From Alitta virens (lineage: Eukaryota; Annelida; Polychaeta; Phyllodocida; Nereididae): a DNA stretch of 64,000 nt. The stretch spans positions 35,900,253 through 35,964,252 of the forward strand of contig OW028575.1 of the NCBI GenBank assembly GCA_932294295.1, in the 5' to 3' direction. The translations under genes and the position numbers were made by a program. Of this stretch, positions 39,422-54,900 are shown piece by piece. Numbering within the stretch: the first letter of the stretch is position 1; the number at the start of each line of letters is the position of its first letter. Under the pieces are notes generated by a model, which made no database searches, was not told where the DNA came from, and was given only the letters and a program-made list of their open reading frames with translations.

Positions 39422-42400
39422 TTGAGCTGTCAGCAACAACAAACTGTCAACAACAACCAACTGTCAACAACATCAACCTCTCAACAACAGGCTGTCAACA
39501 ACAACCTGTCAACAACAACAACCTCTCAACAAAAACAACATCTCAACAAAAACAACCTGTCAACAACAACAAGCTGTCAACAACAACAACGAACTGTTAA
39601 CAACAACCATCAACAGGAACCAACACTAAAGAACAACCTGTCAACAACAACAACCTGTAAAGAAGAGCAAGCTGTCAACAAAAACAAGCTGTCAACATTG
39701 AGCTGTCAACAACATTGAGCTGTCAACAACATTAAGCTGTCAACAACATTAAGCTGTCAACAACATTAAGCTGTCAACAACATTAAGCTGTCAACAACAT
39801 TAAGCTGTCAACAACAATAAGCTGTCAACATCATTGAGCTGTCAACAACATTGACCTGTCAGCAACAAGAAACTGTCAACAACAACCAACTGTCAACAAC
39901 ATCAACCTGTCAACAACATTAAGCTGCCAACAACATTATGCTGTCACCAACAACAAGCTGTAAACAACAACAAACTGTCAACAACAACAATCTGTCATCA
40001 ACTTCCAACTGTCAACAACAACCAACTGTCAACAACAACCGTCAACAGGAACCAACTCTGAAGAACAACCTGTCAACAACAACAACCTTTCAGCAACAAC
40101 AACCTGTCTGCAACAACAATCTGTCAAGAAGAGCAACCTGTCAACAACATCAATCTGTCAACAATAACAAGCTGTCAACAACAACAACCTGTCAACAACA
40201 ACAACCTGTCAACAACAACAACAACCTGTCAACATCAACAACAACCTGTCAACAACAACAAACTGTCAGCAACAACAACCTGTAAGAACATTAAGCTGCC
40301 AACAACATTAAGCTGCCAACAACATTAAGCTGCCAACAACAACAATCGGCCAACAACAACAATCTGTCAACAACAACAATCTGTCAACAACAACAATCTG
40401 TCAACAACAACAATCAGTCAACAACAATCAGTCAACAACAATCAGTCAACAACAATCAGTCAACAACAATCTGACAACAACAATCTGTCAACAACAATAT
40501 GTCAACAACAACATTCTGTCAACAAAATTGAGCTTGCAACAAATCTGAGCTGTTAAAAAATCTGAGCTGCCAACAACACTGAGCTGCCAGCAACATTAAG
40601 CTGCCAACAACATTAAGCTGTCAAAAAATTAAGCTGCCAACAACATTGAGCTGCCAAAAATATTAAGCTGCCAGCAACATCATGAAGCTGACGACAACAT
40701 GAAGTTGCCTCCAACATGAAGCTGCCGACAACATTAAGCTGCCGACAACATTAAGCTGTCAACAACAACAATCTGTCAACAGCAACCAACTGTCAGGAAC
40801 AACCAATTGTCAACAACAACCGTCAACAACAACAAGCTGTCAACAACATTAATCTCTCAACAACATTAAGCTGGCAAACAACATTAAGCTGTCAACAACA
40901 ACAACCTGTCAACAACGTTAAGCTGTCAACAACGTTAAGCTGTCAACAACATTAAGCTGTCAACAACATTAAGCTGTCACCAACATTAAGCTGTCACCAA
41001 CAACAAGCTGTAAACAACAACAAACTGTCAACAACAACAATCTCTCATCAACTTCCAACTGTCAACAACCAACTGTCAACAACAACCGTCAACAGGAACC
41101 AACTCTGAAGAACAACCTGTCAACAACAACAACCTTTCAGCAACAACAACCTGTCAGCAACAACAATCTGTCAAGAAGAGCAACCTGTCAACAACATCAA
41201 TCTGTCAACAATAACAAGCTGTCAACAACAACAACCTGTCAACAACAACAACCTGTCAACATCAACAACAACCTGTCGACAACAACAACAACCTTTCAGC
41301 AACAACAACCTTTCAGCAACAACAACCTGTCAGCAAAAACAACCTGTATACAACAACAATCTGTCAAGAAGAGCAAGCTTTCAACAACAGCAATCAGTCA
41401 ACAATAAAAAGCTATCAACAACATTAAGCTATCAACAACATTAAGCTATCAACATTAAGCTGTCAACAACATTAAGCTGTCAACAACATTAGGCTGTCAA
41501 CAACATTAAGCTGTCAACATCATTGAGCTGTCAACAACATTGAGCTGTCAGCAACAACAAACTGTCAACAACAACCAACTGTCAACAACATCAACCTGTC
41601 AACAACAGGCTGTCAACAACAACAACCTGTCAACAACAACAACCTCTCAACAACAACAACATCTCAACCAAAACAACCTGTCAACAACAAAAAGCTGTCA
41701 ACAACAACAACGAACTGTTAACAACAACTGTCAACAGGAACCAACACTAAAGAACAACCTGTCAACAACAACAACCTGTAAAGAAGAGCAAGCTGTCAAC
41801 AAAAACAAGCTGTCAACATTGAGCTGTCAACAACATTAAGCTGTCAACAACATTAAGCTGTCAACAACATTAAGCTGTCAACAACAATAAGCTGTCAACA
41901 TCATTGAGCTGTCAACAACATTGACCTGTCAGCAACAAGAAACTGTCAACAACAACAATCTGTCAACAACAACAATCAGTCAACAACAATCAGTCAACAA
42001 CAATCAGTCAACAACAATCAGTCAACAACAATCTGACAACAACAATCTGTCAACAACAATATGTCAACAACAACATTCTGTCAACAAAATTGAGCTTGCA
42101 ACAGATCTGAGCTGTTAAAAAATCTGAGCTGCCAACAACACTGAGCTGCCAGCAACATTAAGCTGCCAACAACATTAAGCTGTCAAAAAATTAAGCTGCC
42201 AACAACATTGAGCTGCCAAAAATATTAAGCTGCCAGCAACATCATGAAGCTGACGACAACATGAAGTTGCCTCCAACATGAAGCTGCCGACAACATTAAG
42301 CTGCCGACAACATTAAGCTGTCAACAACAACAATCTGTCAACAGCAACCAACTGTCAGGAACAACCAATTGTCAACAAAACAACCGTCAACAACAACAAG

Positions 42401-45400
42401 CTGTCAACAACATTAATCTCTCAACAACATTAAGCTGGCAAACAACATTAAGCTGTCAACAACAACAACCTGTCAACAACGTTAAGCTGTCAACAACGTT
42501 AAGCTGTCAACAACATTAAGCTGTCAACAACATTAAGCTGTCACCAACAACAAGCTGTAAACAACAACAAACTGTCAACAACAACAATCTCTCATCAACT
42601 TCCAACTGTCAACAACCAACTGTCAACAACAACCGTCAACAGGAACCAACTCTGAAGAACAACCTGTCAACAACAACAACAACCTTTCAGCAACAACAAC
42701 CTGTCAGCAACAACAATCTGTCAAGAAGAGCAACCTGTCAACAACATCAATCTGTCAACAATAACAAGCTGTCAACAACAACAACCTGTCAACAACAACA
42801 ACCTGTCAACATCAACAACAACCTGTCGACAACAACAACAACCTTTCAGCAACAACAACCTTTCAGCAACAACAACCTGTCAGCAAAAACAACCTGTATA
42901 CAACAACAATCTGTCAAGAAGAGCAAGCTTTCAACAACAGCAATCAGTCAACAATAAAAAGCTATCAACAACATTAAGCTATCAACAACATTAAGCTATC
43001 AACATTAAGCTGTCAACAACATTAAGCTGTCAACAACATTAGGCTGTCAACAACATTAAGCTGTCAACATCATTGAGCTGTCAACAACATTGAGCTGTCA
43101 GCAACAACAAACTGTCAACAACAACCAACTGTCAACAACATCAACCTGTCAACAACAGGCTGTCAACAACAACAACCTGTCAACAACAACAACCTCTCAA
43201 CAACAACAACATCTCAACCAAAACAACCTGTCAACAACAAAAAGCTGTCAACAACAACAACGAACTGTTAACAACAACCGTCAACAGGAACCAACACTAA
43301 AGAACAACCTGTCAACAACAACAACCTGTAAAGAAGAGCAAGCTGTCAACAAAAACAAGCTGTCAACATTGAGCTGTCAACAAAATTAAGCTGTCAACAA
43401 CATTAAGCTGTCAACAACAATAAGCTGTCAACATCATTGAGCTGTCAACAACATTGACCTGTCAGCAACAAGAAACTGTCAACAACAACAATCTGTCAAC
43501 AACAACAATCAGTCAACAACAATCAGTCAACAACAATCAGTCAACAACAATCAGTCAACAACAATCTGACAACAACAATCTGTCAACAACAATATGTCAA
43601 CAACAACATTCTGTCAACAAAATTGAGCTTGCAACAAATCTGAGCTGTTAAAAAATCTGAGCTGCCAACAACACTGAGCTGCCAGCAACATTAAGCTGCC
43701 AACAACATTAAGCTGTCAAAAAATTAAGCTGCCAACAACATTGAGCTGCCAAAAATATTAAGCTGCCAGCAACATCATGAAGCTGACGACAACATGAAGT
43801 TGCCTCCAACATGAAGCTGCCGACAACATTAAGCTGCCGACAACATTAAGCTGTCAACAACAACAATCTGTCAACAGCAACCAACTGTCAGGAACAACCA
43901 ATTGTCAACAACAACCGTCAACAACAACAAGCTGTCAACAACATTAATCTCTCAACAACATTAAGCTGGCAAACAACATTAAGCTGTCAACAACAACAAC
44001 CTGTCAACAACGTTAAGCTGTCAACAACGTTAAGCTGTCAACAACATTAAGCTGTCAACAACATTAAGCTGTCACCAACAACAAGCTGTAAACAACAACA
44101 AACTGTCAACAACAACAATCTCTCATCAACTTCCAACTGTCAACAACCAACTGTCAACAACAACCGTCAACAGGAACCAACTCTGAAGAACAACCTGTCA
44201 ACAACAACAACAACCTTTCAGCAACAACAACCTGTCAGCAACAACAATCTGTCAAGAAGAGCAACCTGTCAACAACATCAATCTGTCAACAATAACAAGC
44301 TGTCAACAACAACAACCTGTCAACAACAACAACCTGTCAACATCAACAACAACCTGTCGACAACAACAACAACCTTTCAGCAACAACAACCTTTCAGCAA
44401 CAACAACCTGTCAGCAAAAACAACCTGTATACAACAACAATCTGTCAAGAAGAGCAAGCTTTCAACAACAGCAATCAGTCAACAATAAAAAGCTATCAAC
44501 AACATTAAGCTATCAACAACATTAAGCTATCAACATTAAGCTGTCAACAACATTAAGCTGTCAACAACATTAGGCTGTCAACAACATTAAGCTGTCAACA
44601 TCATTGAGCTGTCAACAACATTGAGCTGTCAGCAACAACAAACTGTCAACAACAACCAACTGTCAACAACATCAACCTGTCAACAACAGGCTGTCAACAA
44701 CAACAACCTGTCAACAACAACAACCTCTCAACAACAACAACATCTCAACCAAAACAACCTGTCAACAACAAAAAGCTGTCAACAACAACAACGAACTGTT
44801 AACAACAACTGTCAACAGGAACCAACACTAAAGAACAACCTGTCAACAACAACAACCTGTAAAGAAGAGCAAGCTGTCAACAAAAACAAGCTGTCAACAT
44901 TGAGCTGTCAACAACATTAAGCTGTCAACAACATTAAGCTGTCAACAACATTAAGCTGTCAACAACAATAAGCTGTCAACATCATTGAGCTGTCAACAAC
45001 ATTGACCTGTCAGCAACAAGAAACTGTCAACAACAACAATCTGTCAACAACAACAATCAGTCAACAACAATCAGTCAACAACAATCAGTCAACAACAATC
45101 AGTCAACAACAATCTGACAACAACAATCTGTCAACAACAATATGTCAACAACAACATTCTGTCAACAAAATTGAGCTTGCAACAGATCTGAGCTGTTAAA
45201 AAATCTGAGCTGCCAACAACACTGAGCTGCCAGCAACATTAAGCTGCCAACAACATTAAGCTGTCAAAAAATTAAGCTGCCAACAACATTGAGCTGCCAA
45301 AAATATTAAGCTGCCAGCAACATCATGAAGCTGACGACAACATGAAGTTGCCTCCAACATGAAGCTGCCGACAACATTAAGCTGCCGACAACATTAAGCT

Positions 45401-48400
45401 GTCAACAACAACAATCTGTCAACAGCAACCAACTGTCAGGAACAACCAATTGTCAACAAAACAACCGTCAACAACAACAAGCTGTCAACAACATTAATCT
45501 CTCAACAACATTAAGCTGGCAAACAACATTAAGCTGTCAACAACAACAACCTGTCAACAACGTTAAGCTGTCAACAACGTTAAGCTGTCAACAACATTAA
45601 GCTGTCAACAACATTAAGCTGTCACCAACAACAAGCTGTAAACAACAACAAACTGTCAACAACAACAATCTCTCATCAACTTCCAACTGTCAACAACCAA
45701 CTGTCAACAACAACCGTCAACAGGAACCAACTCTGAAGAACAACCTGTCAACAACAACAACAACCTTTCAGCAACAACAACCTGTCAGCAACAACAATCT
45801 GTCAAGAAGAGCAACCTGTCAACAACATCAATCTGTCAACAATAACAAGCTGTCAACAACAACAACCTGTCAACAACAACAACCTGTCAACATCAACAAC
45901 AACCTGTCGACAACAACAACAACCTTTCAGCAACAACAACCTTTCAGCAACAACAACCTGTCAGCAAAAACAACCTGTATACAACAACAATCTGTCAAGA
46001 AGAGCAAGCTTTCAACAACAGCAATCAGTCAACAATAAAAAGCTATCAACAACATTAAGCTATCAACAACATTAAGCTATCAACATTAAGCTGTCAACAA
46101 CATTAAGCTGTCAACAACATTAGGCTGTCAACAACATTAAGCTGTCAACATCATTGAGCTGTCAACAACATTGAGCTGTCAGCAACAACAAACTGTCAAC
46201 AACAACCAACTGTCAACAACATCAACCTGTCAACAACAGGCTGTCAACAACAACAACCTGTCAACAACAACAACCTCTCAACAACAACAACATCTCAACC
46301 AAAACAACCTGTCAACAACAAAAAGCTGTCAACAACAACAACGAACTGTTAACAACAACCGTCAACAGGAACCAACACTAAAGAACAACCTGTCAACAAC
46401 AACAACCTGTAAAGAAGAGCAAGCTGTCAACAAAAACAAGCTGTCAACATTGAGCTGTCAACAAAATTAAGCTGTCAACAACATTAAGCTGTCAACAACA
46501 TTAAGCTGTCAACAACAATAAGCTGTCAACATCATTGAGCTGTCAACAACATTGACCTGTCAGCAACAAGAAACTGTCAACAACAACAATCTGTCAACAA
46601 CAACAATCAGTCAACAACAATCAGTCAACAACAATCAGTCAACAACAATCAGTCAACAACAATCTGACAACAACAATCTGTCAACAACAATATGTCAACA
46701 ACAACATTCTGTCAACAAAATTGAGCTTGCAACAAATCTGAGCTGTTAAAAAATCTGAGCTGCCAACAACACTGAGCTGCCAGCAACATTAAGCTGCCAA
46801 CAACATTAAGCTGTCAAAAAATTAAGCTGCCAACAACATTGAGCTGCCAAAAATATTAAGCTGCCAGCAACATCATGAAGCTGACGACAACATGAAGTTG
46901 CCTCCAACATGAAGCTGCCGACAACATTAAGCTGCCGACAACATTAAGCTGTCAACAACAACAATCTGTCAACAGCAACCAACTGTCAGGAACAACCAAT
47001 TGTCAACAACAACCGTCAACAACAACAAGCTGTCAACAACATTAATCTCTCAACAACATTAAGCTGGCAAACAACATTAAGCTGTCAACAACAACAACCT
47101 GTCAACAACGTTAAGCTGTCAACAACGTTAAGCTGTCAACAACATTAAGCTGTCAACAACATTAAGCTGTCACCAACAACAAGCTGTAAACAACAACAAA
47201 CTGTCAACAACAACAATCTCTCATCAACTTCCAACTGTCAACAACCAACTGTCAACAACAACCGTCAACAGGAACCAACTCTGAAGAACAACCTGTCAAC
47301 AACAACAACAACCTTTCAGCAACAACAACCTGTCAGCAACAACAATCTGTCAAGAAGAGCAACCTGTCAACAACATCAATCTGTCAACAATAACAAGCTG
47401 TCAACAACAACAACCTGTCAACAACAACAACCTGTCAACATCAACAACAACCTGTCGACAACAACAACAACCTTTCAGCAACAACAACCTTTCAGCAACA
47501 ACAACCTGTCAGCAAAAACAACCTGTATACAACAACAACATCTCAACAAAAACAACCTATCAACAACAACAAGCTGTCAACAACAACAACAAACTGTTAA
47601 CAACAACCGTCAACAGGAACCAACACTAAAGAACAACTTGTCAACAACAACAACCTGTAAAGAAGAGCAAGCTGTCAACAAAAACAAGCTGTCAACATTG
47701 AGCTGTCAACAACATTGACCTGTCAGCAACAAGAAACTGTCAACAACAACCAACTGTCAACAACATCAACCTGTCAACAACAACCTGTCAACAACAACAG
47801 CAACAACAACAACCTGTCAACGACAACAACAACAACAACCTGGCAACAACAACAAACTGTTAGCAACAACAACCTGTCAACAACATTAATCTGTCAACAA
47901 CATTAAGTTGTCAACAACATTAAGCTGCCAACAACATTAAGCTGTCAACAACAACATTCTGTCAAAAAAATGAGCTCCCAACAAAAATGAGCTCCCAACA
48001 AAATTGAGCTGCCAACAAAATTGTGCTGCCAACAACATTGAGCTGCCAACAACATTGAGCTGCCAACAACATTGAGCTATCAACAATAACAATCTGTCAA
48101 CAACAACCACTTGTCAACAACAACTGTCAACAACAACCGTCAACAGCAACCACCTCTGAACAACAAGCCGTCAACAACAACAGTATGTCAACAACAACAA
48201 GCTGTCAATAACATTAATCCGAAAACAACATTAAGCTGTCAACGACATTAAGCTGTCAACAACATTAAGCTGGCTAACAACATTAAGCTGTCAACAACAA
48301 CAATCTGTCAACAACATTAAGCTGCCAACAACATTGTGCTGCCAACATCATTATGCTGTCACCAACAACAAGCTGTAAACAACAACAAACTGTCAACAAC

Positions 48401-48944
48401 AACAATCTCTCATCAACTTCCAACTGTCAACAACAACCAACTGTCAACAACAACCGTCAACAGGAACCAACTCTGAAGGACAACCTGTGAACAACAACAA
48501 CAACCTGTCAGCAACAACAATCTGTCAAGAAGAGCAACCTGTCAACAACATCAATCTGTCAACAATAACAAGCTGTCAACAACAACAACCTGTCAACAAC
48601 AACAACCTGTCAACATCAACGACAACCTGTCAACAACAACAACAACCTTTCAGCAACAACAACCTGTCAGCAACAACAATCTGTCAAGAAGAGCAATCTG
48701 TCAACAACATCAATCTGTCAACAATAACAAGCTGTCAACAACAACAACCTGTCAACAACAACAACCTGTCGGCAAAAACAACCTGTATACAACAACAATC
48801 TGTCAACAATAACAAGCTATCAACAACATTAAGCTATCAACAACATTAAGCTATCAACATTAAGCTGTCAACAACATTAAGCTGTCAACAACATTAGGCT
48901 GTCAACAACATTAAGCTGTCAACATCATTTAGCTGTCAACAACA
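39422..48944. repeat. Superunit S5 (9,523 bp, full quartet, alpha spacer)
   Basis: Lead block 39422-41539 (2,118 bp). Copies at 41540, 43090, 44621 and 46171 have the same 1,550/1,531/1,550 spacing as in S4. The alpha spacer starts at 47715, and copy 4 plus spacer is 2,774 bp, 102 bp (six monomers) shorter than beta. The opening anchor has CTGTCAACAACAACAACC where alpha anchors have CTGTCAACAGCAACAACC. Confidence 0.92.
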
Positions 48945-51900
48945 TTGAGCTGTCAGCAACAACAAACTGTCAACAACAACCAACTGTCAACAACATCAAC
49001 CTCTCAACAACAGGCTGTCAACAACAACCTGTCAACAACAACAACCTCTCAACAAAAACAACATCTCAACAAAAACAACCTGTCAACAACAACAAGCTGT
49101 CAACAACAACAACGAACTGTTAACAACAACCATCAACAGGAACCAACACTAAAGAACAACCTGTCAACAGCAACAACCTGTAAAGAAGAGCAAGCTGTCA
49201 ACAAAAACAAGCTGTCAACATTGAGCTGTCAACAACATTGAGCTGTCAACAACATTAAGCTGTCAACAACATTAAGCTGTCAACAACATTAAGCTGTCAA
49301 CAACATTAAGCTGTCAACAACATTAAGCTGTCAACAACAATAAGCTGTCAACATCATTGAGCTGTCAACAACATTGACCTGTCAGCAACAAGAAACTGTC
49401 AACAACAACCAACTGTCAACAACATCAACCTGTCAACAACATTAAGCTGCCAACAACATTATGCTGTCACCAACAACAAGCTGTAAACAACAACAAACTG
49501 TCAACAACAACAATCTGTCATCAACTTCCAACTGTCAACAACAACCAACTGTCAACAACAACCGTCAACAGGAACCAACTCTGAAGAACAACCTGTCAAC
49601 AACAACAACCTTTCAGCAACAACAACCTGTCTGCAACAACAATCTGTCAAGAAGAGCAACCTGTCAACAACATCAATCTGTCAACAATAACAAGCTGTCA
49701 ACAACAACAACCTGTCAACAACAACAACCTGTCAACAACAACAACAACCTGTCAACATCAACAACAACCTGTCAACAACAACAAACTGTCAGCAACAACA
49801 ACCTGTAAGAACATTAAGCTGCCAACAACATTAAGCTGCCAACAACATTAAGCTGCCAACAACAACAATCGGCCAACAACAACAATCTGTCAACAACAAC
49901 AATCTGTCAACAACAACAATCTGTCAACAACAACAATCAGTCAACAACAATCAGTCAACAACAATCAGTCAACAACAATCAGTCAACAACAATCTGACAA
50001 CAACAATCTGTCAACAACAATATGTCAACAACAACATTCTGTCAACAAAATTGAGCTTGCAACAAATCTGAGCTGTTAAAAAATCTGAGCTGCCAACAAC
50101 ACTGAGCTGCCAGCAACATTAAGCTGCCAACAACATTAAGCTGTCAAAAAATTAAGCTGCCAACAACATTGAGCTGCCAAAAATATTAAGCTGCCAGCAA
50201 CATCATGAAGCTGACGACAACATGAAGTTGCCTCCAACATGAAGCTGCCGACAACATTAAGCTGCCGACAACATTAAGCTGTCAACAACAACAATCTGTC
50301 AACAGCAACCAACTGTCAGGAACAACCAATTGTCAACAACAACCGTCAACAACAACAAGCTGTCAACAACATTAATCTCTCAACAACATTAAGCTGGCAA
50401 ACAACATTAAGCTGTCAACAACAACAACCTGTCAACAACGTTAAGCTGTCAACAACGTTAAGCTGTCAACAACATTAAGCTGTCAACAACATTAAGCTGT
50501 CACCAACATTAAGCTGTCACCAACAACAAGCTGTAAACAACAACAAACTGTCAACAACAACAATCTCTCATCAACTTCCAACTGTCAACAACCAACTGTC
50601 AACAACAACCGTCAACAGGAACCAACTCTGAAGAACAACCTGTCAACAACAACAACCTTTCAGCAACAACAACCTGTCAGCAACAACAATCTGTCAAGAA
50701 GAGCAACCTGTCAACAACATCAATCTGTCAACAATAACAAGCTGTCAACAACAACAACCTGTCAACAACAACAACCTGTCAACATCAACAACAACCTGTC
50801 GACAACAACAACAACCTTTCAGCAACAACAACCTTTCAGCAACAACAACCTGTCAGCAAAAACAACCTGTATACAACAACAATCTGTCAAGAAGAGCAAG
50901 CTTTCAACAACAGCAATCAGTCAACAATAAAAAGCTATCAACAACATTAAGCTATCAACAACATTAAGCTATCAACATTAAGCTGTCAACAACATTAAGC
51001 TGTCAACAACATTAGGCTGTCAACAACATTAAGCTGTCAACATCATTGAGCTGTCAACAACATTGAGCTGTCAGCAACAACAAACTGTCAACAACAACCA
51101 ACTGTCAACAACATCAACCTGTCAACAACAGGCTGTCAACAACAACAACCTGTCAACAACAACAACCTCTCAACAACAACAACATCTCAACCAAAACAAC
51201 CTGTCAACAACAAAAAGCTGTCAACAACAACAACGAACTGTTAACAACAACTGTCAACAGGAACCAACACTAAAGAACAACCTGTCAACAACAACAACCT
51301 GTAAAGAAGAGCAAGCTGTCAACAAAAACAAGCTGTCAACATTGAGCTGTCAACAACATTAAGCTGTCAACAACATTAAGCTGTCAACAACATTAAGCTG
51401 TCAACAACAATAAGCTGTCAACATCATTGAGCTGTCAACAACATTGACCTGTCAGCAACAAGAAACTGTCAACAACAACAATCTGTCAACAACAACAATC
51501 AGTCAACAACAATCAGTCAACAACAATCAGTCAACAACAATCAGTCAACAACAATCTGACAACAACAATCTGTCAACAACAATATGTCAACAACAACATT
51601 CTGTCAACAAAATTGAGCTTGCAACAGATCTGAGCTGTTAAAAAATCTGAGCTGCCAACAACACTGAGCTGCCAGCAACATTAAGCTGCCAACAACATTA
51701 AGCTGTCAAAAAATTAAGCTGCCAACAACATTGAGCTGCCAAAAATATTAAGCTGCCAGCAACATCATGAAGCTGACGACAACATGAAGTTGCCTCCAAC
51801 ATGAAGCTGCCGACAACATTAAGCTGCCGACAACATTAAGCTGTCAACAACAACAATCTGTCAACAGCAACCAACTGTCAGGAACAACCAATTGTCAACA

Positions 51901-54900
51901 AAACAACCGTCAACAACAACAAGCTGTCAACAACATTAATCTCTCAACAACATTAAGCTGGCAAACAACATTAAGCTGTCAACAACAACAACCTGTCAAC
52001 AACGTTAAGCTGTCAACAACGTTAAGCTGTCAACAACATTAAGCTGTCAACAACATTAAGCTGTCACCAACAACAAGCTGTAAACAACAACAAACTGTCA
52101 ACAACAACAATCTCTCATCAACTTCCAACTGTCAACAACCAACTGTCAACAACAACCGTCAACAGGAACCAACTCTGAAGAACAACCTGTCAACAACAAC
52201 AACAACCTTTCAGCAACAACAACCTGTCAGCAACAACAATCTGTCAAGAAGAGCAACCTGTCAACAACATCAATCTGTCAACAATAACAAGCTGTCAACA
52301 ACAACAACCTGTCAACAACAACAACCTGTCAACATCAACAACAACCTGTCGACAACAACAACAACCTTTCAGCAACAACAACCTTTCAGCAACAACAACC
52401 TGTCAGCAAAAACAACCTGTATACAACAACAATCTGTCAAGAAGAGCAAGCTTTCAACAACAGCAATCAGTCAACAATAAAAAGCTATCAACAACATTAA
52501 GCTATCAACAACATTAAGCTATCAACATTAAGCTGTCAACAACATTAAGCTGTCAACAACATTAGGCTGTCAACAACATTAAGCTGTCAACATCATTGAG
52601 CTGTCAACAACATTGAGCTGTCAGCAACAACAAACTGTCAACAACAACCAACTGTCAACAACATCAACCTGTCAACAACAGGCTGTCAACAACAACAACC
52701 TGTCAACAACAACAACCTCTCAACAACAACAACATCTCAACCAAAACAACCTGTCAACAACAAAAAGCTGTCAACAACAACAACGAACTGTTAACAACAA
52801 CCGTCAACAGGAACCAACACTAAAGAACAACCTGTCAACAACAACAACCTGTAAAGAAGAGCAAGCTGTCAACAAAAACAAGCTGTCAACATTGAGCTGT
52901 CAACAAAATTAAGCTGTCAACAACATTAAGCTGTCAACAACAATAAGCTGTCAACATCATTGAGCTGTCAACAACATTGACCTGTCAGCAACAAGAAACT
53001 GTCAACAACAACAATCTGTCAACAACAACAATCAGTCAACAACAATCAGTCAACAACAATCAGTCAACAACAATCAGTCAACAACAATCTGACAACAACA
53101 ATCTGTCAACAACAATATGTCAACAACAACATTCTGTCAACAAAATTGAGCTTGCAACAAATCTGAGCTGTTAAAAAATCTGAGCTGCCAACAACACTGA
53201 GCTGCCAGCAACATTAAGCTGCCAACAACATTAAGCTGTCAAAAAATTAAGCTGCCAACAACATTGAGCTGCCAAAAATATTAAGCTGCCAGCAACATCA
53301 TGAAGCTGACGACAACATGAAGTTGCCTCCAACATGAAGCTGCCGACAACATTAAGCTGCCGACAACATTAAGCTGTCAACAACAACAATCTGTCAACAG
53401 CAACCAACTGTCAGGAACAACCAATTGTCAACAACAACCGTCAACAACAACAAGCTGTCAACAACATTAATCTCTCAACAACATTAAGCTGGCAAACAAC
53501 ATTAAGCTGTCAACAACAACAACCTGTCAACAACGTTAAGCTGTCAACAACGTTAAGCTGTCAACAACATTAAGCTGTCAACAACATTAAGCTGTCACCA
53601 ACAACAAGCTGTAAACAACAACAAACTGTCAACAACAACAATCTCTCATCAACTTCCAACTGTCAACAACCAACTGTCAACAACAACCGTCAACAGGAAC
53701 CAACTCTGAAGAACAACCTGTCAACAACAACAACAACCTTTCAGCAACAACAACCTGTCAGCAACAACAATCTGTCAAGAAGAGCAACCTGTCAACAACA
53801 TCAATCTGTCAACAATAACAAGCTGTCAACAACAACAACCTGTCAACAACAACAACCTGTCAACATCAACAACAACCTGTCGACAACAACAACAACCTTT
53901 CAGCAACAACAACCTTTCAGCAACAACAACCTGTCAGCAAAAACAACCTGTATACAACAACAATCTGTCAAGAAGAGCAAGCTTTCAACAACAGCAATCA
54001 GTCAACAATAAAAAGCTATCAACAACATTAAGCTATCAACAACATTAAGCTATCAACATTAAGCTGTCAACAACATTAAGCTGTCAACAACATTAGGCTG
54101 TCAACAACATTAAGCTGTCAACATCATTGAGCTGTCAACAACATTGAGCTGTCAGCAACAACAAACTGTCAACAACAACCAACTGTCAACAACATCAACC
54201 TGTCAACAACAGGCTGTCAACAACAACAACCTGTCAACAACAACAACCTCTCAACAACAACAACATCTCAACCAAAACAACCTGTCAACAACAAAAAGCT
54301 GTCAACAACAACAACGAACTGTTAACAACAACTGTCAACAGGAACCAACACTAAAGAACAACCTGTCAACAACAACAACCTGTAAAGAAGAGCAAGCTGT
54401 CAACAAAAACAAGCTGTCAACATTGAGCTGTCAACAACATTAAGCTGTCAACAACATTAAGCTGTCAACAACATTAAGCTGTCAACAACAATAAGCTGTC
54501 AACATCATTGAGCTGTCAACAACATTGACCTGTCAGCAACAAGAAACTGTCAACAACAACAATCTGTCAACAACAACAATCAGTCAACAACAATCAGTCA
54601 ACAACAATCAGTCAACAACAATCAGTCAACAACAATCTGACAACAACAATCTGTCAACAACAATATGTCAACAACAACATTCTGTCAACAAAATTGAGCT
54701 TGCAACAGATCTGAGCTGTTAAAAAATCTGAGCTGCCAACAACACTGAGCTGCCAGCAACATTAAGCTGCCAACAACATTAAGCTGTCAAAAAATTAAGC
54801 TGCCAACAACATTGAGCTGCCAAAAATATTAAGCTGCCAGCAACATCATGAAGCTGACGACAACATGAAGTTGCCTCCAACATGAAGCTGCCGACAACAT